The translations under genes were made by a program, and so were the position numbers. 64,000 nucleotides of DNA from Sipunculus nudus. Its lineage: Eukaryota > Annelida > Sipuncula > Golfingiida > Sipunculidae. Position 1 is the first letter of the stretch. Each line of letters opens with the position of its first letter. The notes under the pieces are model-generated. The model saw nothing but the letters and a program-made list of their open reading frames with translations, was not told the origin of the DNA and did not search any database. The stretch lies in the NCBI GenBank assembly GCA_026874595.1, contig CM049307.1, forward strand, positions 63,916,870 through 63,980,869, given 5' to 3'. This document shows positions 59,501-64,000 of this stretch, piece after piece.

Positions 59501-62004
59501 CTGAGTTGCAGTTCCCTCATTCTTGTTATTATTTGTTCAGAACTTAATCATTCCAATCAAATTTCAAGCAATTTGTAAGAGTTTCATTATGCTTTGTGTA
59601 ACACTTTAACAACACAAGATCTGAAGCAGGGTCCCGGTCTAATAGTACTGGAGACAGAGTGCATCACAGCAAACATTACCAGTGGTAAATTACAGTCAAT
59701 TGGCACAGTATTCAAAATGTTTGAGTGCTTGATATAATGTTCGAGGGAATTTCCATTTTTCTATTAAAAAAAGCAATTTTACATTGACTGGCATTTACAC
59801 CCACATGCATCTTCATACCACCAAGTCTGTGACATGACCACACATTAAAAGACCTTGATTCAACCACCCTTTCTGGCATCTAATTAATCCCCCTGTAACC
59901 AGTACATTTGATCACTGATTATTTCTTATCTAGAAAGTTAAAAAGGCTGTCCTTCCAATGACAGGGGGCCTTCTTCCTGAGCCCCCCCCCCCCCCCCCCC
60001 TCCAATGTGACCAGTAATGCTTCAGCACACTAGAGCCACCAGGGTATCTGCACTTGGTCCATGCAGGAGCCTGCTTCATGCAAGGGGGGTCTTGGATTGT
60101 AGTTAAATAACACTAATCACTACACACTGAACATAGCGATAAGGGACGACCAGAGTGATTATATGTGTAAAACATTATAATTCTTGTATGGAATGTCACG
60201 AAAACATAATGAAATTTTTTAAATATAGTCAATAAGCAATGGTTTTGATTCTGTCCAATATATGTGCACTTAACCAGTTAACATATAAATATTAGCAACC
60301 CCATTCATTAGAATGACCATTTGCAACCACTGTTTGTGGTAATATTCGATATTCTCACATGGCATAGGTCAGTAGTGGCCTAAAGCTTGGCCATTATGAC
60401 CGCCTCAAAGTTTGTGTTATTGCTATGTAACCCTGGAGGTCCGATGCCCTTTGCTTGAAGCAGATTAAATATGCTACACCAGAAGTCAGACCCCAGGCCA
60501 ATTGCACAAAGCACTACGTAAAAATAAACTAAAAAAAAATAAAATAAACTTAATTTTCTTGAAAAGGTCACAATAAGGAAGAGTATGTCTGGGATTATGT
60601 TGTAATTACATTTTTTGTTTTGAATTGACACCTGTAATAATAAAAATTATTACCTATAATTCTTTTAAGGCCAGAGTTCATGATTGGAAGGTAAGAAATT
60701 TATTTACAATTTGCTTTTGTAGGCTGTATCCTGTTGCACCGACTTTTGTGAGGAGGGCAGTAGAGGATGACCACATCAACGGTTACTTCATCCCCAAGGA
60801 CACCACTGTCATCTACCATGTCGGAGCAATGATGAGGTAAACTCCAGATGGCAGATTCACCTGATGGTCAACAACTTATTTATCAGATACTTCTCATTCC
60901 ACATGAGTGCAAGACAACAACCTTTCATGGTTTCTTATAACCTTGTAATCCTAAGCTAACCTACCATTGAGCCCTTTTCTGGTTACAAATGATCGCAAAG
61001 TTAATCCTCAGCCATCTTGTTATCTGCACAGAACCAGATCTACACCACTTGATAGGCAGCTTAAAGGAAAATTTTGGTGTCAGCATATAATAGTATCCCC
61101 AGGCTGAAGAACCTTGGTCCTACAGCCATAGTCCTATAGTGTCAATTTGGCCCTCTGACAATAGTCTATGACCAGCGTACTACTGCTAGCTTTATAGTGC
61201 CTTTACATCCTGCATTTAGGATCGCACTATAACACTCAGTGAGGTCACAAATGTTTTGTATTTTGTCATGACACATGGCCTACAAGTATGCTGTTACTTT
61301 CCATGAACCAGACTAATCGTTAGCTTTTCTAGTATACTTTCTAACAACACCTACCATGTGGGAGGAAAATTCTATTTTTATATTTGAAAATCCCCCTGCA
61401 TGTTCATTAAATTTCTGACTGCATGAATACAAGCATGGCTCACACAGGTTACTGTTACTTTTATCTATTTCCAGACATTCTCTTTTCAGAGCACCTATTG
61501 ACTGTAATGTGTGCCATTTCTCATAACTCTTAAGAGTAGTTTTGTAGCTCTGTATGAATACTTGTAATTACATATTTCTGCAAAATTTATAGCACTATAC
61601 TCATTGATTTAGGGGAACAGTCAATATTCCATGTTTTACCTTAATTTTATTGTAAAGGACCAAAAATAATTAAATGTTCTGATATTTCTCATAATCTGTG
61701 TTAAAGGCAGTTTTTTCTTGTGTCATTTAGAAACCCTGAGATTTGGCCAGAACCAGAAAGCTTCAAGCCAGAGAGATTTCTGGATGAGCAGCACGACCTC
61801 TACACGTACATCCCATTCGCTACTGGTCCTCATCTGTGCCTTGGTCATCGTTTTGCTAAAATGCAAATGAGATTGGTTATGTCTTGTCTGTTGAGGGCAT
61901 TTACGTTTGATTTGGTTCCTGGTTTGAATTTTGTGAGAAAGCTTCGCACAGTCCTAAAATCCTCACCAAATGTACAAATCAAGGTCGGGCGTGCCACCTC
62001 TTGA
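41400..62004 (+). CDS. Cytochrome P450 monooxygenase, 11 coding exons (joined 504 aa)
   Basis: Haem-thiolate monooxygenase, presumably anchored in the ER membrane and fed electrons by P450 reductase; substrate unknown. Joined exons: 41400-41540, 49955-50034, 50728-50868, 51755-51849, 52847-52968, 54749-54861, 55755-55891, 56198-56322, 59071-59243, 60723-60836, 61731-62004. All introns are GT-AG and the phases agree throughout. Motifs: membrane anchor at residues 17-37, LPGPPYNP hinge (48-55), C-helix HxxxR (135-139; usual WxxxR), I-helix AGHETT (315-320), K-helix ExxR as ECQR (373-376), PERF (427-430), haem loop FATGPHLCLG (443-452) with ligand Cys450. The length is normal for the family. Two departures are His for Trp in the C-helix and His for the usual Arg two residues before the Cys. 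The start codon is the first ATG after an upstream splice acceptor and gives a standard anchor. Clan is not settled from reading alone. Confidence 0.9.
41541..42930. other. P450 intron 1, first part
   Basis: No recognised gene on either strand. A TA microsatellite (about 42558-42573) and a G homopolymer (42714-42726) are present. The stretch after the G run (42727-42912) has no recognised class. Confidence 0.4.
42935..43246 (+). mobile_element. Family-1 element, copy F, left piece
   Basis: Starts abruptly in the family-1 body (GTTCGGTGAATTTTGGCCGA) without a 5' end, carries GTGGCACCACC near 43096, and stops in a T run (GATTCAGCTTATTTTTTT), where family 2 was inserted. It resumes at 46361. 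Confidence 0.75.
43247..46360 (+). mobile_element. Family-2 element, complete copy inserted in family 1
   Basis: The 5' end is TTAGCTCAGCTGAC. The 3' end is TCAGCTGAGC (46329-46338), then the 12-bp palindrome GACCCATGGGTC (46344-46355) and CTTG. Near-perfect inverted tips (AGCTCAGCTGA / TCAGCTGAGC) match the layout of family 1. The body holds two units of about 675 bp (compare 43421 and 44096), as in the inverted copy at 640-2060. Flanking bases are only T, consistent with insertion between two Ts without target duplication. Two further short tandem duplications lie near 45225-45360. A C homopolymer is at 44661-44674. Confidence 0.8.
46361..47581 (+). mobile_element. Family-1 element, copy F, right piece
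   Basis: Resumes the family-1 body at TTTTGCTATCTG, exactly where the left piece broke off, and runs to the 3' end (TGCACAGGTTCGCATTAGGC, hairpin AGGCCTCTAGGCCT at 47564-47577, TTGTTT). Confidence 0.8.
47582..49460 (+). repeat. ~340-bp tandem array in P450 intron 1
   Basis: Units recur with a period near 340 bp, seen from CTGAACAACTA at about 47822, 48162, 48498 and 48839 and from GAGACCT at about 47616, 47958, 48289, 48631 and 48966. Two unit types alternate (GGTGGAGCCACCTG against GTGGCACCACCTG), suggesting a dimeric higher-order period near 680 bp. The last units (49100-49460) are degraded. No coding. Confidence 0.85.
49604..49664 (+). repeat. Family-2-type 3' terminus
   Basis: CAGTCGACTGAGCGTCATGA, then the palindrome ACCCATGGGT (49646-49655) and CTTGTT. 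This repeats the 3' end at 46329-46364 and probably closes the element to which the 340-bp array belongs; the matching 5' end was not located. Confidence 0.6.
49955..50034 (+). CDS. P450 exon 2 (proline-rich hinge)
   Basis: After a long T tract and TCAG. Codes LPGPPYNPFFGNV and on to residue 73; the LPGPP motif is the typical P450 hinge. Donor GCG|GTCAGT, splitting an Arg codon. Confidence 0.88.
50340..50620. repeat. Dispersed intronic repeat, copy in intron 2
   Basis: Phrases GGAATGCTCCCAAAAC, GGCCCATAAATTCC, and TTCATGATTGTGTGAGTTAT recur in the same order in intron 6 at about 54985-55195, with many substitutions. Class unknown. Confidence 0.55.
50728..50868 (+). CDS. P450 exon 3
   Basis: Acceptor TCTGTTGCAG. 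Codes WVKKYGGVLRFYHLLGRE and onward to GNDR, the beta-1/B-helix region (KYG...VLVADP...H). Donor CAG|GTGACT, splitting Arg121. Confidence 0.9.
51080..51720 (+). repeat. Degenerate ~140-bp tandem repeat in intron 3
   Basis: The phrase TTGATCTTCAAGGTCAAATC or close forms recurs near 51086, 51300, 51432 and 51590, each followed by GAAATTATTATGACCC variants and a GTTTCNGCCATGTTCTCAG-type phrase. Intervals are uneven, so it is an old array. Confidence 0.65.
51755..51849 (+). CDS. P450 exon 4 (C-helix)
   Basis: Acceptor GTGATTTCAG. Codes VLGEGIFNVKG and HQQQRRLLNPFF, the C-helix with HxxxR. Donor AAG|GTCAGC, splitting Gly153. Confidence 0.9.
51850..52846. other. P450 intron 4
   Basis: A short palindrome-rich stretch at 51970-52310 repeats CCTGGGTAAA / GGTAAAACC motifs on both strands and shares a phrase with 35290-35345. 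Nothing else recognised before exon 5. Confidence 0.4.
52847..52968 (+). CDS. P450 exon 5
   Basis: Acceptor TCTTTTGCAG. Codes YLEVFKDKCADLMDFWNEKI to DFLNM. An upstream acceptor (GACAG, ending 52801) would add 15 codons in frame without a stop; the shorter form fits P450 spacing better. Donor ATG|GTAAAA, phase 0. Confidence 0.85.
52969..54748. other. P450 intron 5
   Basis: No gene. Around 53437-53460 a hairpin (CCTGTCATATGACAGG) followed by AGTATTATGGTATACC looks like the 5' end of another dispersed repeat. A piece of the CTAACAACACC repeat family flank lies near 53306 (CATGAATACAAGCATGGC, also at 61420). Confidence 0.4.
54749..54861 (+). CDS. P450 exon 6
   Basis: Acceptor TTTGTTTCAG. Codes TFDIIGQSIFGHEF, the conserved E-helix region (T.D.I....FG), to TGVQPI. 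Donor TAG|GTGGGT, splitting Arg231. Confidence 0.9.
54985..55195. repeat. Dispersed intronic repeat, copy in intron 6
   Basis: Homologous in order to 50340-50620: AGAATGCTCCCAAACC, CGGCCCATATTTCC, TTCATGATTGCATGAGTTAT. The remainder of intron 6 is AT-rich with no other feature. Confidence 0.55.
55755..55891 (+). CDS. P450 exon 7
   Basis: Acceptor GTTTTGCAG. Codes LINLLPFSSWLPT and the G-helix region ending MLSTEE. Donor AAG|GTAGAG, splitting Gly277. Confidence 0.88.
56198..56322 (+). CDS. P450 exon 8 (start of I-helix)
   Basis: Acceptor TGTTTTACAG. Codes RAKATKDFLGRLMLVKDQ to LSILIAGHE, stopping inside the oxygen-binding AGHETT motif. Donor GAG|GTGATG, phase 0. Confidence 0.9.
56498..58702. 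mobile_element. 2.2-kb element with inverted tips in P450 intron 8
   Basis: The ends are imperfect inverted copies: GTAAATCCTGTTTATTGCCG at 56498 and the complement reading GTAAATCTTGTTTTTATGGC from 58702. Both are followed by repeated GCGGCC / CATAAATAGA motifs (56511, 56575, 58587, 58663, 58681). No target duplication was found. The interior is GC-richer than the surrounding intron (57600-58200) but contains no recognisable coding sequence. It separates the two exons that share the AGHETT motif. Confidence 0.55.
58703..59070. other. End of P450 intron 8
   Basis: A T homopolymer (about 58939-58959) and the acceptor for exon 9. No other feature. Confidence 0.4.
59071..59243 (+). CDS. P450 exon 9 (I-helix end to K-helix)
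   Basis: Acceptor TAAATAACAG. Codes TTAMTMSWFLLTLAQHPEEQ to IKECQ, including the ExxR motif whose Arg codon is split by the donor AAG|GTCAGG. Confidence 0.92.
59930..60310. repeat. Poly-C dispersed repeat, copy 2 (inverted)
   Basis: Inverted relative to 4270-4720: GGCCTTCTTCCTG with a C homopolymer at 59979-60000, CTTCAGCACACTAGAG, CACTACACACTGAACATAG, ATTATAATTCTTGTATGG and TCTGTCCAATATATGTGCAC follow in reversed order. It lies in intron 9 of the P450 gene. Confidence 0.5.
60723..60836 (+). CDS. P450 exon 10
   Basis: Acceptor TGCTTTTGTAG. Codes LYPVAPTFVRRAVEDD to VGAMM, the region after the K-helix with conserved P and R residues. Donor GAG|GTAAAC, splitting Arg414. Confidence 0.92.
60837..61730. 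other. P450 intron 10
   Basis: A copy of the CTAACAACACCTACCAT dispersed repeat at about 61338-61440, shared with 2418-2535. No gene. Confidence 0.4.
61731..62004 (+). CDS. P450 exon 11 (haem-binding loop and stop)
   Basis: Acceptor TGTCATTTAG. Codes NPEIWPEPESFKPERF, the haem loop FATGPHLCLGHRFAKMQ and the C-terminal sheet, ending in TGA at 62002-62004. Confidence 0.95.
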
Positions 62005-63760
62005 ATATCTTATAAGGATTATATATTTTTTCACAAATATGATTTTCTGATATATTTTTAATTTTTATTGTCAGAACGGAAACAGAAATGTGCACAAATT
62101 GAAGTCGTACAAAATAAACATGGCACAAACTAATATTTCTATATATCTTCCATGACATGAGTCACCAATGGCATTTTATGTATGCGTGAATACATACACA
62201 GATTATCAAACACGTTGAAGCATCTAGTTGCTACACTAAGTCTCATGCCATCATGTAGGCTGGTGATAGCACAGGGGCAGTCATCAGACAGCCCTTGTTG
62301 TGCTGGGTATGATGATCACCACAGTGTTAACACAACCCTCAGCAATGGTACGACTACTCAGATTACCAACTAACTGCTCCAGGGTGTTTGATACACAGTT
62401 CATATGCTCTGCTTAGCTTTACTGAGCATTATTCTGTATCAACTGTAATTCACAGAAATATTTAAATGTATTTTATAATTCATGTCTTGAGTTTCCAGTG
62501 ATAATATTAAGACTGATCCAGAATATGGCTCTTGATAAAACATACTCTTTATGAAATACAGTGAAGATGCTTTTAAAACTTTGATGTCTCAGATACAGCA
62601 TCTAGAGAAACTGAAACATCTAGAGGAGTCACTTTAGTTGAGAATATTAGCTAATCTACTTATCCCATATATTAAATTTGATATTACTTTACATTTACTA
62701 TGGAAATGAAGCCAGAATTTGTTTAAGGACCTTTGAGATATCCAGTGGCTACAAAAATTCCTTGACACTTGTATCAAGATATGTGTTTGTTTTTTTCCCT
62801 TGAAGTTTTGAAAAATCTCAATATATCTCAACTGCTCTATTAGCCATAACAAATATCTGTTGTATTGTGTCAGACTGTCATATATAATATGCATAATATA
62901 TTATTAAATGATTACTCAAAGGACTAGTCCCAGCAATCACTATGTCAGTTTAAAATTTTTTTTTTTTTAGTCAGAGAACCTTGTCCCCTTGGAAATATAA
63001 ACAGGTTACATACTTACACGAAAGCAACAATAGCTCTTAAAACTGTAAATATTTTTGCTCCTTAAAGTTTTGCTCATGTTTTTTTTACTGCTTTTGTTAT
63101 GTGATCTGATGTTGATTTACAGTTGTACAGTAACTGTATTTTCATTGTTTGTGTTGGATTTTGATCTTCAAAATTTTCTGACATCAAACTCACTTTGCAC
63201 AGTTACTAATAATAAGCAACACTGGCAAGATCTTGGCTTTTGCCTGTAATGTCCTTAATAGAGAGGTGGCAGATCTTTTTCAAGCGACCACCTAAAATGT
63301 CCAGTATAAAGAGACTTTTCTGTAGATTCTCGAAGAACATACTGTAAAGGATTTGTAGTGTAAAGATAGGACAACCTGTTTTAATGATAAGACTGAAATT
63401 ATATAACAAGGGAGATTTCAAAATAAAGTAGAAGTCAAACTAATGTTATTAATGTATGTGTTAATATGTACCGGTATAAGGAACTATATAAATGTGGATG
63501 TTTCATAAAGACCAGTTATTTAGATAAAGTATTTTTGTAAGTGTGCCAGGTTTCAAAGAAAACCTTGTCACAGATTCTTTTCTGACCATTAAGTTCTTAG
63601 TGTACATGTGTTTAATATTCATTAGAAGCTTGTAAAATAACTCACATCATTTAGGGATTCAAATGAAGTCACCATGTTACCATGTTACAGATTCTTTCAC
63701 ACCTGCAAGTCTAATAAAAAATGTTAAGAAAAACCTGCATTGATTTATATATATTATTTA
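62005..63760 (+). other. P450 3' flank with poly(A) signals
   Basis: AATAAA hexamers occur at 62113-62118 and 63422-63427. The nearer one would give a 3' UTR of about 130 bases. No other gene is seen on either strand up to the minisatellite. Confidence 0.45.
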
Positions 63761-63769
63761 CTTTAGGCA

Positions 63770-64000
63770 AGTGGTAGGATTTCCTGGATTTCTGAGATGA
63801 CACACTGCCTATCACACAGGTTTAAATGTGATTTCTCAGATGACACAAGGCTTGTCACATTGGGTTATCAGATGTCTAAGGTGACACCTGGCCTGTCAGA
63901 CTTGGTTATGTGATGTCTGAGATGACACAAGGCCTGTCACACTGGGTTATGTGATGTCTGAGATGACAAAAGGCCTGTCACACTGTGTTATGTGATGTCT
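63770..64000 (+). repeat. 41-bp minisatellite running off the window
   Basis: The unit GGTTATGTGATGTCTGAGAT followed by GACACAAGGCCTGTCACACT recurs at 63904, 63945 and 63986, with diverged units from about 63770. The array continues past the last base of the window. Confidence 0.9.

Overview
The window is eukaryotic genomic DNA: AT-rich, with introns, a tRNA-derived SINE, many DNA transposons and only one clearly intact protein gene. The mixture of repeats (short-terminal-repeat elements carrying tandem arrays, a tRNA-headed SINE, Mutator-like and pogo-like elements) suggests a marine invertebrate, most likely a bivalve mollusc. That assignment rests on general repeat style, not on a search.

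Region by region. 1-7.8 kb is intergenic: an inverted copy of a repeat family seen again in the P450 intron, three head-to-tail SINE copies, a poly-C repeat, and a less repetitive block (5.2-7.4 kb) with CCAAT-type boxes. 7.8-33.8 kb is a block of three separate large transposons, each with its own perfect 9-bp target duplication, lying only about 100-130 bp apart. (i) 7813-21137 is a 13.3-kb foldback element. Its arms of about 5 kb are inverted copies of one another and are built of a satellite with higher-order structure (three diverged monomers of about 175, 170 and 188 bp in a 533-bp unit). Its 3-kb loop carries a LINE reverse transcriptase remnant and a broken NADAR-domain gene. (ii) 21278-30859 is a Mutator-like element with terminal inverted repeats of about 368 bp and a decayed gene coding for a SWIM zinc finger, a Ulp1-type cysteine protease and a PHD finger; other repeats, including a Helitron-type end behind a 283-bp tandem array, lie inside it. 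(iii) 30973-33820 is a non-autonomous element with a pogo/Tigger-like copy nested in it.

33.8-41.4 kb is mostly a second repeat landscape: copies of an element family (called family 1 here) whose ends share a short inverted repeat and a 3' hairpin, and whose body repeatedly carries the palindrome GGTGGCGCCACC.

41.4-62.0 kb holds the one gene I consider functional: an 11-exon cytochrome P450 on the + strand, 504 residues when joined, with consistent splice phases and all core P450 motifs. Its 8.4-kb first intron contains a family-1 copy split by a family-2 copy, and the uninterrupted sequence of another family-1 copy in the window shows the insertion point. The remaining 2 kb is 3' flanking sequence ending in a 41-bp minisatellite that runs off the window.

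There are no bacterial features, operons, CRISPR arrays or rRNA genes. Most short open frames, especially those in the foldback arms, are chance readings of repeats.
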